The notes: generated from the sequence alone by a model not told the origin. Counted from the stretch's first letter, positions 7,850 through 16,890 are shown. The stretch: 64,000 bases of DNA from Subdoligranulum variabile (GCA_003343905.1 QAKI01000040.1:1-64000); one strand, 5' to 3'. A program made the numbers and translations.

Positions 7850-9991
7850 TCAGTGCACGTCGTTGACGGTGCCCACCACGATGATATCCTCATCGGGTTC
7901 ACGGTCGCCGATGTCCAGATCCATCAGCAACAGGATCTGTTCCATATCCACGGCCGAGTAGTCGCAGACGCGCGGGCCGACGCAGACAAAGTAGTCGGGG
8001 CGCAGCACCGTATCGGTCTTGAATACGGCCAGCTTCTCCCACAGTTCCTTGACGGTCTCCTTATACTCGCCCGCCTTGACCTTGACGGCCTGGGCGTCGG
8101 AGCACTGGACCTTGATGAAGCCCTTCTTATCCACGATGCGGATCGGGTGCTTGTCGTCGCGCTCACCGCCGTACACATAGAACTTATCGGTCTTTTCGAC
8201 CAGGTGGACATTGCTGACCTTGTCGCCGAAGTCCTCGCGGGCCAGTTGTTCAGCCTCGGCCTCGTCGCACTCTTTCAGCAGGTCGGTGGTCTTGACCTCC
8301 GTGGAGCCGGTGGCGATGGCCGTGACCTTGCCGGTCTGGCTGTCGATCTCGATGTGGACTTCGACGGTATCGGGGGAAGCGCCGGAGCCAATGGCGGCGT
8401 CGGTGGCTTCCTTCTTCAGTTCACGGATGTCCTCCTGGGTGGGGTTGGGGATCACGCGCTCGACCACGTCACGAACCATGGACAGCGCAACACCGATGGA
8501 GGAGATGACCTCGGCGTTTTCGGGGATGGAATACTGCAGGCCCATCTTCTTGGCGCAGTAGGGCACCAGAGAAGCCGCGCCGCCGCCGCAGCCTACCAGC
8601 TTCATGGCGTCGTGGTCGAGCTGGTACTTTTCCGCCAGGGCGTTGATGCAGGCGTTGACCTTCTCAAAGTCCTTATCAAGGATCTGGGTGGCCAGTTCCT
8701 CCACGGTGATGCCCAGCTTGTCGGCCACCGGCTGCATGCACTTGCGGGCCGCGCTGGCGTTGCCGTGGGCAAAGTACTGGGGCTCGATCAGGCCCAGCAC
8801 GTTGGCCGCATCGGTGTTGGTGAAGCAGATGCGCTTGCCGCTGGCCAAGCGGATGGCGACGTAGTCGGACGGATCGCCCGGTTTGGGGCTGAGCATCTCG
8901 ATGGTCAGCGGGCCGGCGTCGATCTCTTCCTCCGGGGTGAAGCAGGCATACTCACAGCCCGCGATGTGGGCGGAACGGGGGCCTACGTCCTCAACGCCGT
9001 GGTCGTTGATACGGACCATCGAGCCGCCGGCGCAGCCCAGGATGCGCACATCCAGGGAGTTGATGTAGGTGTCGTGGCCGCCGATCTTGGCGTAATCCAC
9101 GCCGGGGCGGCCGTTCTTGATGACGCCGATGTTGGTGGTGGTGCCGCCCACTTCAAAGTAGATGGCGTTGGAAGCGCGCAGGTACATCAGGGAGCCCATG
9201 ACCGAAGCCGCGGGGCCGGACAGTGCCGTCAGGATGGGGCGCTTGCGCATCTCGTTGATCTCCATAACGCCGCCGTCGCCGCGCATGATCATCAGCGGGA
9301 CGGTGACGCCTGCCGCGCGCACAGAGGATTCCGTGGCGTTGGCGGTAGCCATCATCTTGGGCAGGATGGAAGCGTTGATGGCCGCGGTGCGGGTACGGCG
9401 GGTCAGGCCGTACAGCTTGGTGATGTCGGACGCCATGGAAACCGGCAGGCCCTGCTGTTCGGCCAGATCATGGATCTTCATCTCCACCGACATATCGTCA
9501 ACGCCGAAGGCCATGGACGCCACGATGACCTTGGAACCCTTGCCCAGCAGGCTCTTGATGGCAGCCGTGATGGTATCGTCGCTGAGCTGCTTCTTCTTGA
9601 TGAATTCGTTGTAGACGGGGATCTTGCGGCCCACTTTTTCGTCCAGGACGATATCTTTCAGGGTCAGCTGCGGCTTGGCCAGGAAGCCTTCCAGGCCGCC
9701 GCCGGCCACGCCGATCACGCCCACGGGCGCCACGTCGCCTTCGATGAAAGCGTTGGTCGCCTGCGTGGTGGAGTGGGCAACGAAGACCACGTCCTCCGGC
9801 GAGATGCCGTTTTCGGCCATGCAGTTCTTGAAGGACTGCACGACGCCCGCGGCCACGCCCGCCTTGTCGTCATGGGTCGTTTTGACCTCGTTTTTGCCGA
9901 TGATCTCATGGGTAGCATTGTCCATGGCCACGCACTTGGTGTACGTGCCGCCGACGTCGATGCCCATACGAACGGCGCGATGCTCTGCCAT
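7850..9991 (-). CDS. Hydantoinase/oxoprolinase-family (HyuA-like) ATPase
   Basis: A 713-residue cytoplasmic protein. The N-terminus MGIDVGGTYTKCVAMD is the ASKHA phosphate-1 loop of hydantoinase_A_N, followed by VFVAHSTTQATNAFIEGD. A second nucleotide-binding block, IYFEVGGTTTNIGVI, lies near residue 290, and LVGCGGGAASLVPYCA near 460. By family such proteins use ATP to open hydantoin or 5-oxoproline-like rings or to carboxylate ketones. No HyuB or acetone-carboxylase partner is present here, so the reaction is open. AGGAGGAAAA precedes the ATG. It lies downstream of the IT-superfamily permease, with a hairpin terminator between them. Confidence 0.87.
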   Translation of the reverse strand: MAEHRAVRMGIDVGGTYTKCVAMDNATHEIIGKNEVKTTHDDKAGVAAGVVQSFKNCMAENGISPEDVVFVAHSTTQATNAFIEGDVAPVGVIGVAGGGLEGFLAKPQLTLKDIVLDEKVGRKIPVYNEFIKKKQLSDDTITAAIKSLLGKGSKVIVASMAFGVDDMSVEMKIHDLAEQQGLPVSMASDITKLYGLTRRTRTAAINASILPKMMATANATESSVRAAGVTVPLMIMRGDGGVMEINEMRKRPILTALSGPAASVMGSLMYLRASNAIYFEVGGTTTNIGVIKNGRPGVDYAKIGGHDTYINSLDVRILGCAGGSMVRINDHGVEDVGPRSAHIAGCEYACFTPEEEIDAGPLTIEMLSPKPGDPSDYVAIRLASGKRICFTNTDAANVLGLIEPQYFAHGNASAARKCMQPVADKLGITVEELATQILDKDFEKVNACINALAEKYQLDHDAMKLVGCGGGAASLVPYCAKKMGLQYSIPENAEVISSIGVALSMVRDVVERVIPNPTQEDIRELKKEATDAAIGSGASPDTVEVHIEIDSQTGKVTAIATGSTEVKTTDLLKECDEAEAEQLAREDFGDKVSNVHLVEKTDKFYVYGGERDDKHPIRIVDKKGFIKVQCSDAQAVKVKAGEYKETVKELWEKLAVFKTDTVLRPDYFVCVGPRVCDYSAVDMEQILLLMDLDIGDREPDEDIIVVGTVNDVH

Positions 9992-10122
9992 TGTTTTTCC
10001 TCCTAATCTTGTGCAGGGGAAGTATTCCCGCTCTGGTTTATATGGTTAACGGTTTGCGGACCTCCGGCACGGGGCGGGCTGCGCCGCCCGCCCATGACCG
10101 GGGCCGGTGTGAAACAAAAGCA

Positions 10123-10148
10123 GTGCCGCCGCCTGATGGCGGCGGCAC
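10123..10148 (-). terminator. Terminator between the permease and HyuA-like genes
   Basis: Eleven-base arms GTGCCGCCGCC / GGCGGCGGCAC around a TGAT loop; on the minus strand the stem is followed by a T-rich tract (GCTTTTGTTT). It would end or attenuate the permease transcript 43 bp after its stop codon, so the HyuA-like gene probably depends on partial read-through or its own promoter. I saw no clear promoter in 9992-10122. Confidence 0.7.
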
Positions 10149-10190
10149 CCGGTTTTTGGTCGGTTTTTCAGTTCTGCTGTGCGCGCAGGC

Positions 10191-11576
10191 TCAGATGAAC
10201 CATTCGCTGCCCAGGCCGGTCATGGTGACGAAGGTCAGGACATACAGCAGGATGCCGGAAATGTACGCGCAAGGAATCGAGAGCTTGAGGTAATCCTTGG
10301 ACTCGACCTTGGTATACGCCAGGCCCCAGGCAACCCAGGACTGGGTGATGCAGGAACCGATGTTGACGGTGATGGTGGGGATGGCGAACACGCAGTACAG
10401 GAACGGCACGGAGAAGGAAGCAACACCGCGCAGCACGCCCAGCGTGGCAGCGCCGCAGCCGACCAGGGTCATGGGGCCGCGGAACAGGCCCAGGCCCAGC
10501 AGGACGGCGAACAGGATGCAGACAACGAGCTCGGTCTTGGGCATGACGGGGCCCAGGACAGCCTTGAAGAAGGGAGCCGCGTAGTTCGCAACGGTATTGA
10601 ACATGGGCAGCGTCAGCAGGAAGCCGACCAGCGGAGCGGTGTCCACGACGCCGTCATAGTACAGCTTGTTGACGAGCTGGCAGTTTTCCTTGAAAGTGCC
10701 CTTCATCTTGCCGCAGAGGAACAGTGCCAGGAAGCCAGCGATGATGAAGCCGCCAATGACGGAGAAGCCGAACGCAATGTTCAGCGCCACGGGCACGATG
10801 GGCAGGATCAGGGTGTAGAAAGGCGCGTCCTTCTGCTCAGAAGTGCCGCGGGTCTGGGCAGCCCAGGCATGGCTGGTCTTGCTGCGCTTGAGGAAGATGC
10901 CCGCCAGCACGGTGCAGACGACAACAGAAATGATGACAGCCGCATAGCCCCACTTGCCGGCATACCAGCCCAGGTTAAAGTCGGGCATCTGGTCCTGCGT
11001 GATGAAGAAGGCGCGGTACTGCGTGAAGTTGACCGGGTTCAGGTAGATACCGGCGGCCACGGATTCCATGAAGCTGAACATGGCGATGGCCTTGGGCACG
11101 CCCAGGGACATCATGATGGGCAGGACGATAACGCCGATGGCGATAACGGGGCCCGCGCCAGTCATGGCGGTGAAGATGATCGCGGTGACGACGTTGAGCA
11201 GCGCGATGGTGATCATCGGGCGGTCGCCGCCCAGCTCAACGGTCTTGCGGATCAGGGTGGAAGCGATGCCGGTCTCCATCAGGACACGGCCGAACCAGGC
11301 GCCCCAGCAGACGTTGACCAGGGTGGTGCCCCAGCCTTCGGGCGCGGTCTGGAAGATCGCGTTCAGAATGTCAACGACATCCTTCGGCGCGCCGTCCGCA
11401 TAGAAAGCGGTGTCCGCCAGAAACTCCGGCGAAGCAAAGGCGGCGCCCAGGAAGGACAGCGCCGTCCAGGCGATGGTGATGACGAGGAAGCCGATCATCA
11501 GGTTATGGCCCTTGATGCAGTAATACGCGAGGCCAAAGAACGTGAGGAGCAGCAGAATGCCAACTACAAACTCCAA
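10191..11576 (-). CDS. Ion-transporter-superfamily permease (GntP/CitMHS-like)
   Basis: A 461-residue membrane protein with about eleven to twelve hydrophobic segments, including AIIFTAMTGAGPVIAIGVIVLPIMM, the G/P-rich re-entrant region typical of carboxylate transporters of the IT superfamily. It probably imports an organic anion or amide that feeds the HyuA-like enzyme. The start codon is TTG at 11576, with AAAGGGG eight bases upstream; no ATG of suitable position exists. It is downstream of a GntR regulator on the same strand, 220 bp away. The exact family is unsure. Confidence 0.8.
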   Translation of the reverse strand: MEFVVGILLLLTFFGLAYYCIKGHNLMIGFLVITIAWTALSFLGAAFASPEFLADTAFYADGAPKDVVDILNAIFQTAPEGWGTTLVNVCWGAWFGRVLMETGIASTLIRKTVELGGDRPMITIALLNVVTAIIFTAMTGAGPVIAIGVIVLPIMMSLGVPKAIAMFSFMESVAAGIYLNPVNFTQYRAFFITQDQMPDFNLGWYAGKWGYAAVIISVVVCTVLAGIFLKRSKTSHAWAAQTRGTSEQKDAPFYTLILPIVPVALNIAFGFSVIGGFIIAGFLALFLCGKMKGTFKENCQLVNKLYYDGVVDTAPLVGFLLTLPMFNTVANYAAPFFKAVLGPVMPKTELVVCILFAVLLGLGLFRGPMTLVGCGAATLGVLRGVASFSVPFLYCVFAIPTITVNIGSCITQSWVAWGLAYTKVESKDYLKLSIPCAYISGILLYVLTFVTMTGLGSEWFI

Positions 11577-11795
11577 GTTAATACCCCTTTCTTGTGTGAG
11601 ATGATTCTCCTTTTACAAAATGCAAACCGATCAATAACCAGTCGAGAGAGCGGTACTTCACTTCCTTTCGTAGCAGTAATAGGTCTATCAATGGGAAGTT
11701 CCGGCGCGCAGGGCCGGAGTTCCCCGGCAGCCGGTTCCGCGTCGGGAACGGCCGCCGTTCAATAGCTAGGCTTGCAGGCAGCGCCGGCAGGGCGC

Positions 11796-12503
11796 TCATG
11801 CACAGAAATATTGCGGGTAGATGCGCCGCAGGTGGTCGCCCTCCCGCTCCGCCAGAAGGATGTGCTGCTGCGCAATAAAGCGCAGCGCCCCGTAGTCACG
11901 GCGGCGCAGCGCATCGAGGATCAGCCGGTGTTCCGTGAGCTGGTTTTCCCACCCGCGGGCGGATTCCACATTCGGCTGGTAGCTGTAGGTGATGATCTTG
12001 AGGTACCGCACGCGCATCATGTCACAGTCGATGGCCGTCAGGGCGTCGATGGCGCGTTCCCGCCCGCAGTAGCAGTAGAACAGGCTGTGCATCCGCATAT
12101 CCTCTTCCAGCAGTTCATAGGAGCTATGCGCTGCATAGAGGTCATACTGCTTCGCCAGGCTTTCTTCCAGCCCACGCATCTGTTCTGCAGTCAGACCCTT
12201 ACGGCAGAGTTCCTCCACTGCCTCGCGTTCCAGCACCGAGCGCAGGAACGCCGCCTGGTGCATCATGCGCATCGAGATCCGGCTGACCTGGGTGCCCCGC
12301 TGGGGGAACACCTCCACGCAGTGCTCGCTTTCCAGCCGGGCAATGGCCTCCCGCACCGGGGTGCGGCTGGTATGCATCTGGGCCGCCAGCGTGTTTTCGC
12401 TGATCAGCTCTCCGGGCAGCAGCGTAAAATCAATGATCTGCCGCCGCAACTGCCGGTAGACGGCATCACGGCTGTACACTTCCGTGCTGACAGATTGCGC
12501 CAC
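11796..12503 (-). CDS. FCD-domain GntR-family transcriptional regulator (first of a divergent pair)
   Basis: A 235-residue regulator. Residues about 10-75 form the winged helix of GntR proteins (ELISENTLAAQMHTSRTPVR, then EHCVEVFPQRGTQVSRI). Residues 80-220 form an all-helical FCD ligand domain. FCD GntR proteins usually sense an organic acid and repress the neighbouring catabolic genes. It heads the minus-strand side (permease, HyuA-like gene) and faces a second GntR gene at 12874 across 370 bp. A promoter and palindrome at 12564-12608 suggest autoregulation. Confidence 0.92.
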   Translation of the reverse strand: MAQSVSTEVYSRDAVYRQLRRQIIDFTLLPGELISENTLAAQMHTSRTPVREAIARLESEHCVEVFPQRGTQVSRISMRMMHQAAFLRSVLEREAVEELCRKGLTAEQMRGLEESLAKQYDLYAAHSSYELLEEDMRMHSLFYCYCGRERAIDALTAIDCDMMRVRYLKIITYSYQPNVESARGWENQLTEHRLILDALRRRDYGALRFIAQQHILLAEREGDHLRRIYPQYFCA

Positions 12504-12563
12504 GCTGGATCCCCCGTTTCAACAATCTGTGGCTTCTGCATACAAGCAGAGGTGTTTCCACAG

Positions 12564-12608
12564 TGTCAGGTATGACATAACCATAGCACGAACCTCCGGT
12601 TTTTGCAA
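12564..12608 (-). promoter_or_regulatory. Promoter and candidate operator of the minus-strand GntR gene
   Basis: On the minus strand, a -35 TTGCAA (12608-12603) and -10 TATGGT (12585-12580) are separated by 17 nt. A palindrome TGTCA-N4-TGACA (12564-12577) covers the expected start site near 12573, a good position for autorepression by the GntR protein. Confidence 0.6.
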
Positions 12609-12706
12609 GCCTTTTTCGACATTTTTTCTTTTTTTCGGGGTTATCCACCGTAGTTTTCGTCATAATCCACAACAAGTTTTCAACATTTTTGGCATACAAG
12701 TCAGTC

Positions 12707-12745
12707 TTGCATTCCGGCGCGTTTTGCGGTATACTAACTGTATAC
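12707..12745 (+). promoter_or_regulatory. Promoter and candidate operator of the GntR-KPR-cyclase-SDR-yhcH operon
   Basis: A -35 TTGCAT (12707-12712) and -10 TATACT (12730-12735) with an exact 17-nt spacer. GTATAC-TAACT-GTATAC (12729-12745) covers the -10, a likely site for one of the two divergent GntR proteins. The rest of the 370-bp region between the two GntR genes shows AT-rich sequence only. Confidence 0.7.
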
Positions 12746-12873
12746 AAAGTAGAAAATTGGGTTTTTATGTCCCACCGCGGCGCGTTTTGCCGGGTCACGC
12801 GCCGCCGGTCGTTTTCTGTCCGTCTGCCCGGCACGATCATATTTTACTATTTACAGGAAAGGAGCGGCCGCCC

Positions 12874-13557
12874 ATGTTCACAAGCATCGGTACCGTGCGC
12901 GCTCCCGAAGAATCCGCCCGGGCCTTTGCCTACCGGGTGCTCTCTTTCTATATTCGCGAACTGCTGCTGCGGCCGGGGGAAAAACTGGTCGAAACCGACG
13001 TGGCGCAGGTCCTGCAGATCAGCCGCACCCCGGTACACGACACCTTCGCCCGCCTTGCGCGGGAAAAGCTGCTGTGCCCGGTGCCCCGCGGCGCGGTGGT
13101 TCCCCCATTGGACCCCGACGCCATCCGCCAACTGATCTGGATGTACCGCACCACCAACCTTGCGGTGCTGGGCGAACTGTATACCAGCCACCCCGCTTCG
13201 CTGGAGCCGCTGGAACACTGTGTATCCAAAGAGTATGAAGCCCTGCGCAGCGGCGCGCTGCTCAAAATGGCACGGCTGGAGCAGGAATTTCTGACCGAGT
13301 TGTACCGCCTGGCCGATTATCTGCCGGTGCTGGGCGCGCTGCGCCACACCGGCGCCGACCTGTACCGGCTGCTGCGCATCCTGGAGGACGCGCGGATGTG
13401 GGGGTACATCGTGGACTGTCACGCCCGTCTGGTACAGGCGCTGGCTGTGCGCGACCATGACGCCGCAGCCGCCGCACTCAACGCGGAGTACGATCTGTTT
13501 GAACCGCTGCTGGAAGAATGCCGGTACACCTATCCCGGATTTTTCGCGCAGGATTGA
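12874..13557 (+). CDS. FCD-domain GntR-family transcriptional regulator (second of a divergent pair)
   Basis: A 227-residue regulator with a GntR winged helix (EKLVETDVAQVLQISRTPVH, residues about 30-50) and a C-terminal helical FCD domain. The ATG at 12874 is chosen because GGAAAGGAG lies just upstream; the longer open frame crosses the promoter. It is the first gene of the plus-strand operon that continues with the ketopantoate-reductase-like gene. It differs clearly from the GntR at 11796-12503, so two related effectors, or two steps of one pathway, may be sensed. Confidence 0.9.
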   Translation: MFTSIGTVRAPEESARAFAYRVLSFYIRELLLRPGEKLVETDVAQVLQISRTPVHDTFARLAREKLLCPVPRGAVVPPLDPDAIRQLIWMYRTTNLAVLGELYTSHPASLEPLEHCVSKEYEALRSGALLKMARLEQEFLTELYRLADYLPVLGALRHTGADLYRLLRILEDARMWGYIVDCHARLVQALAVRDHDAAAAALNAEYDLFEPLLEECRYTYPGFFAQD

Positions 13558-13652
13558 GCGCTGCATCCCGGGTCCCGGTGCGCGGTACGCACGGGGGACT
13601 CTGTTCGCATAGAAAGTCAAACAACCAATGGATTCGGAAGGAGTACAAATCT

Positions 13653-14570
13653 ATGAAAATCGCAGTTCTGGGCGCGGGCGCCATGGGCGGGCTGTTCAGC
13701 TCTTACCTCAGCCGCGAAAACGAAGTCACCGTGGTGGACGTGAACCCCGCCCTGGTGGAGAAAGTCACCAAGGAGGGCCTGACGGTCGAGGAACCGGACG
13801 GTTCCAGCGCCGTGTACCACCCCAACGCCGTGCTCTCGACCGAGGGCATGGAGCCCGTGGACCTGATCGTCGTCTTTGTCAAGGCCATGTTCAGTGAGAG
13901 CGCCCTGAACAACAACCGCAGCATCATCGGCCCCGACACCTACCTGATGACCCTGCAGAACGGCAGCGGCCATGAGGATATGCTGGGCAAGTTCGTCCCG
14001 CAGGAGCACATCATCATCGGCACCACCCAGCACAACGCCAGCGTGGCGGGCCTGGGCGTGACCAAGCACGGCGGCAGCGGCATGACCCACATGGGCTGTG
14101 TGGTGGGCAGCGCCGACCGGCTGCAGAAGTTTGCCGACGCCTTTACCGCCTGCGGCCTGCAGGCCGATGTTTCCGACGGCGTGCAGAAGATGATCTGGAA
14201 CAAGCTGTTCACCAATGTTTCGGCCAGCGCGTTGACCGGCGCCCTGCAGGTGCCCCTGGGCTACATTTCTTCCAACGAATATGCCTGGGCGATGTGCCGT
14301 ACCCTGATCCGCGAGGCCGTGGACGCCGCCGCCGGGCTGGGCATGGAGTTTGATTACGACGAGAAGGTAGCCGAGGTCAAGGCGGTGTGCGACAACTCCC
14401 CCAACGGTCTGACCAGCATTTACGCCGACCTGCGCGACGGCCGCCGCAGCGAAGTGGATACCATCAGCGGCAGCGTGGTCCGCGCGGGCAAAAAAGGCGG
14501 CGTGCCCACCCCCAGCCACGAGTTCCTTGTGAACATGATCCACGCCATGGAAGGCCGCCCCAAGGCGTAA
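13653..14570 (+). CDS. 2-dehydropantoate 2-reductase (ApbA/PanE) family oxidoreductase
   Basis: A 305-residue NADP-dependent reductase. The N-terminus MKIAVLGAGAMGGLFSSYL is the GxGxxG Rossmann motif; the C-terminal ApbA domain begins near KMIWNKLFTNVSASALTG, which holds the conserved Lys/Asn of this family. True PanE works in pantothenate synthesis, but the setting (GntR, cyclase, SDR, YhcH) suggests a catabolic 2-oxo-acid or 2-hydroxy-acid reductase. GGAAGGAG precedes the ATG at 13653, which is preferred over an upstream in-frame start. Confidence 0.88.
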   Translation: MKIAVLGAGAMGGLFSSYLSRENEVTVVDVNPALVEKVTKEGLTVEEPDGSSAVYHPNAVLSTEGMEPVDLIVVFVKAMFSESALNNNRSIIGPDTYLMTLQNGSGHEDMLGKFVPQEHIIIGTTQHNASVAGLGVTKHGGSGMTHMGCVVGSADRLQKFADAFTACGLQADVSDGVQKMIWNKLFTNVSASALTGALQVPLGYISSNEYAWAMCRTLIREAVDAAAGLGMEFDYDEKVAEVKAVCDNSPNGLTSIYADLRDGRRSEVDTISGSVVRAGKKGGVPTPSHEFLVNMIHAMEGRPKA

Positions 14571-14659
14571 CGCTTTTGTACCGAACTTCCAAACAGGCCG
14601 TTGCCGGACCTGCTTTAGAAGATAAAACAACCCTACATTATTAAAGGAGGATTTTCCCC

Positions 14660-15415
14660 ATGGCTGAACTCACTTACGATTGGGTCGCGGGTAAACCGAA
14701 AACCGTGCCGATGGATCAGCTTCCCCCGAAGGTCTTTGAAAAGGACGGCCTGCGCATCGTGGACCTGACCAAGGTCATCGACCCCAGCACCGAAAGCCGC
14801 CGCTGCAACCTGTGGCGCTTCAACACCGGCGGCGATGTGCCTGACTTCCACACCAACGTGGACATCGGCAGCCATCTGGGCACCCACTGCGAATGCCCCT
14901 ACCACCACGACAACGACTGGGCCAGCGTGGCTGAACTGCCCCTGGCGCAGTTCATGGGCCGCGGCATCTATCAGGTGCTGGATCTGCCGGAAGATCACCA
15001 GATCACCGGCGCCGATCTGGAAGCCGCCATCGGTGACCGCATCCGTCCCGGCGACACCGTCATCCTGGACAGCCCGCACCGCATCCCGCCTTTCACCAGC
15101 CTGACCGGCGGCCCCACCGACCACCGTCTGCAGGTCGGCGCCGATTGCGCCCAGTGGCTGGCGGACCACAAGGTCCAGGCCGTCGGCTTCGGCGACGGCG
15201 TTGCCATCGAGGGCGACGTGGCCAACGTCAAGCCCTTCCATGACATTCTGATGGCTCCGGGCTGTAACTGCACCTTCCTGGAAGTGCTGCAGAACCTGGA
15301 TCAGCTGAAGAGCGACACCTTCTTCATCAGCTACACCCCGATTCCCATCATCGGTCTGGACTCCTGCCCCGTCCGCGTGTACGCCATCGAGGGTCTGCCC
15401 GGGTTCACCCGCTGA
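14660..15415 (+). CDS. Cyclase-family metal-dependent hydrolase (kynurenine-formamidase-like)
   Basis: A 251-residue protein of the cyclase / arylformamidase family. The metal-binding signature appears as SHLGTHCECPYHH (residues about 72-84; family pattern H-x-G-T-H-x-D/E-x-P-x-H), after IVDLTKVIDPSTE near the start, the usual opening strand. The family hydrolyses amides and lactams (N-formylkynurenine, isatin) and some ring compounds. Next to a HyuA-like ATPase and reductases, a ring-opening or deformylating step is plausible. AAAGGAGG is well placed before the ATG. A terminator follows 22 bp after the stop. Confidence 0.87.
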   Translation: MAELTYDWVAGKPKTVPMDQLPPKVFEKDGLRIVDLTKVIDPSTESRRCNLWRFNTGGDVPDFHTNVDIGSHLGTHCECPYHHDNDWASVAELPLAQFMGRGIYQVLDLPEDHQITGADLEAAIGDRIRPGDTVILDSPHRIPPFTSLTGGPTDHRLQVGADCAQWLADHKVQAVGFGDGVAIEGDVANVKPFHDILMAPGCNCTFLEVLQNLDQLKSDTFFISYTPIPIIGLDSCPVRVYAIEGLPGFTR

Positions 15416-15436
15416 TTTTTCGATTTTTACAGTCAG

Positions 15437-15460
15437 AGGCTTCCCCCTGCGGGGAAGCCT
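15437..15460 (+). terminator. Intrinsic terminator between cyclase and SDR genes
   Basis: Arms AGGCTTCCCC / GGGGAAGCCT with a CTGC loop, followed by TTTTT. The SDR ribosome site lies 10 bp further on, so SDR expression probably relies on partial read-through. Confidence 0.85.
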
Positions 15461-15486
15461 TTTTCTGAAAGGGAGGTTTTCTTTTT

Positions 15487-16269
15487 ATGGAAGGCTCAAT
15501 GAAAAACCTGTTTGTACCGGCCGGGAAGATCGCGCTGGTGACCGGCGGCACCAGCGGGTTGGGACACGCCATTGCCGAAGCCTTTTTGCAGAACGGCGTG
15601 GACGTAGCCGTATGCAGCCGCCACCCCGAAAGCGCCCCTGACCTGGCTGAACTGGCCGCCGCCGAGGGCCGCCGCTACCTGCCGGTGCGCTGTGACATCA
15701 CCAACGAAGCCGACGTGGCCGCCCTGGGGGACGCGGTGGAACAGGGCCTTGGCCCCGCCACGCTGCTGGTGAACAGCGCGGGCATGAATATTTTGAAGCC
15801 CGCCGAGGATTACGATGGCGACAGTTTCCGCAAGGTGATGGAACTGAACGTGACCGGTATGCACCTGGTGAGCAAAATGGCCGCTAAACGCTGGATGATC
15901 CCGGCGCACAAAGGGCGCATCGTCAACCTGTCCAGCGCCAAGGCGTTCCTGGGCACTGACCGCAACTACGCCGCCTACTGCGCCAGCAAGGGCGCCGTGA
16001 ATATGTACACCCAGCAGTTGGGGTGTGAATGGGCCAAGTTCGGCATCACAGTGAACGCCATCGCTCCCACCTTCGTAGCCACGCCGATCAACGCCAACCT
16101 GCTGAACGATGACGATTTCCGCAACGCCCTGCTGCGCCGCATCCCCATGGGGCGGCTGGGCACCGGCCGCGACATGGCCGCCGCTGCGCTGTTCTTCTGC
16201 AGCGAGGGCGCCAGTTTCGTCACCGGCACCACCTTAAAGGTGGACGGCGGCGTGACTTCCATGCAGTAA
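15487..16269 (+). CDS. Short-chain dehydrogenase/reductase (SDR)
   Basis: A 260-residue classical SDR. The cofactor motif is TGGTSGLGHAI (residues about 19-29), with NSAG near 95 and the catalytic Tyr-Lys pair in YAAYCASKGAVN near 160. The C-terminus SFVTGTTLKVDGG is typical of gluconate-5-dehydrogenase-like enzymes. It probably oxidises or reduces a hydroxyl of the sugar acid or polyol used by this cluster. GGGAGG lies 10 nt before the ATG; a second in-frame ATG four codons later is possible. Confidence 0.92.
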   Translation: MEGSMKNLFVPAGKIALVTGGTSGLGHAIAEAFLQNGVDVAVCSRHPESAPDLAELAAAEGRRYLPVRCDITNEADVAALGDAVEQGLGPATLLVNSAGMNILKPAEDYDGDSFRKVMELNVTGMHLVSKMAAKRWMIPAHKGRIVNLSSAKAFLGTDRNYAAYCASKGAVNMYTQQLGCEWAKFGITVNAIAPTFVATPINANLLNDDDFRNALLRRIPMGRLGTGRDMAAAALFFCSEGASFVTGTTLKVDGGVTSMQ

Positions 16270-16335
16270 AACTGCGTGCCGCCGGGGCGGCGCTGATCCC
16301 ATGATTTGAATTTGCTCACAAAGGAGAGATTTTCC

Positions 16336-16848
16336 ATGATTTCCGGCAACATCCATGAAAACAGCAATCTGGCGCTGCTGCCCGAACCGCTGCAGCGCGC
16401 CGTGCGGTTCCTGCAAAGTACCGATCTTGCCAACCACGAACCGGGCCGTTTTGAACTGGACGGCGACAAAATGATCCTGCAGGTGCTGGACCAGACCACC
16501 GGCCCGCGGGAGTCCCTGCGCCCCGAAGTACACCGCAAATACATTGATGTGCAGTTCCTGGCCGCCGGCGGCCCTGAGCGCATCGGCTGGTACCCCGATC
16601 TGGGGGACAACGAGGTGGACGAGGACCTGCTGGATACTCCGCGGGACATCTGCTTCTACAAAAACAACCCCAACGCGCGGGAAGGCGTGATCGAGATGCA
16701 GCCCGGCAGCTATGCCATGTTCTTCCCCTGGGACGTACACATTCCGGCCATCCAGGCTGGCGAGCCCGCGCCTATCCGCAAAATCGTCGTCAAGGTCGCG
16801 CTGGAAAGCTGCCTCCCGTCAAAAGGGGCAACAGTCGCGCACGGCTGA
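16336..16848 (+). CDS. YhcH/YjgK/YiaL (DUF386) family protein
   Basis: A 170-residue cupin-like protein of the YhcH/YjgK/YiaL family, with conserved parts RKYIDVQFLAAGGPERIGW and PGSYAMFFPWDVHIPA (metal-binding His). The family accompanies sialic acid, beta-galactoside and uronate pathways and may act as an anomerase or isomerase; the exact reaction is still poorly defined. AAGGAGAG precedes the ATG at 16336. It closes the GntR-KPR-cyclase-SDR operon. A second paralogue lies at 21325-21774 in the YiaK operon. Confidence 0.88.
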   Translation: MISGNIHENSNLALLPEPLQRAVRFLQSTDLANHEPGRFELDGDKMILQVLDQTTGPRESLRPEVHRKYIDVQFLAAGGPERIGWYPDLGDNEVDEDLLDTPRDICFYKNNPNAREGVIEMQPGSYAMFFPWDVHIPAIQAGEPAPIRKIVVKVALESCLPSKGATVAHG

Positions 16849-16890
16849 CGCCTAACGCTCCTGTTTCCCCTCTTTGGAATCCCCTTCGAC

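Noticed and set aside
7187..10006. A very long open frame (about 939 codons) on plus, opposite the metallopeptidase and HyuA-like genes
   Set aside because: It runs antisense through two well-supported genes and the terminator between them; its protein is His/Asp/Gly-rich with no domain, as expected from the reverse strand of GC-rich genes.
12874..16848. A true pantothenate-synthesis role for the ketopantoate-reductase-like gene
   Set aside because: No panB, panC or panD gene is near; the neighbours are GntR, cyclase, SDR and YhcH, which points to catabolism.
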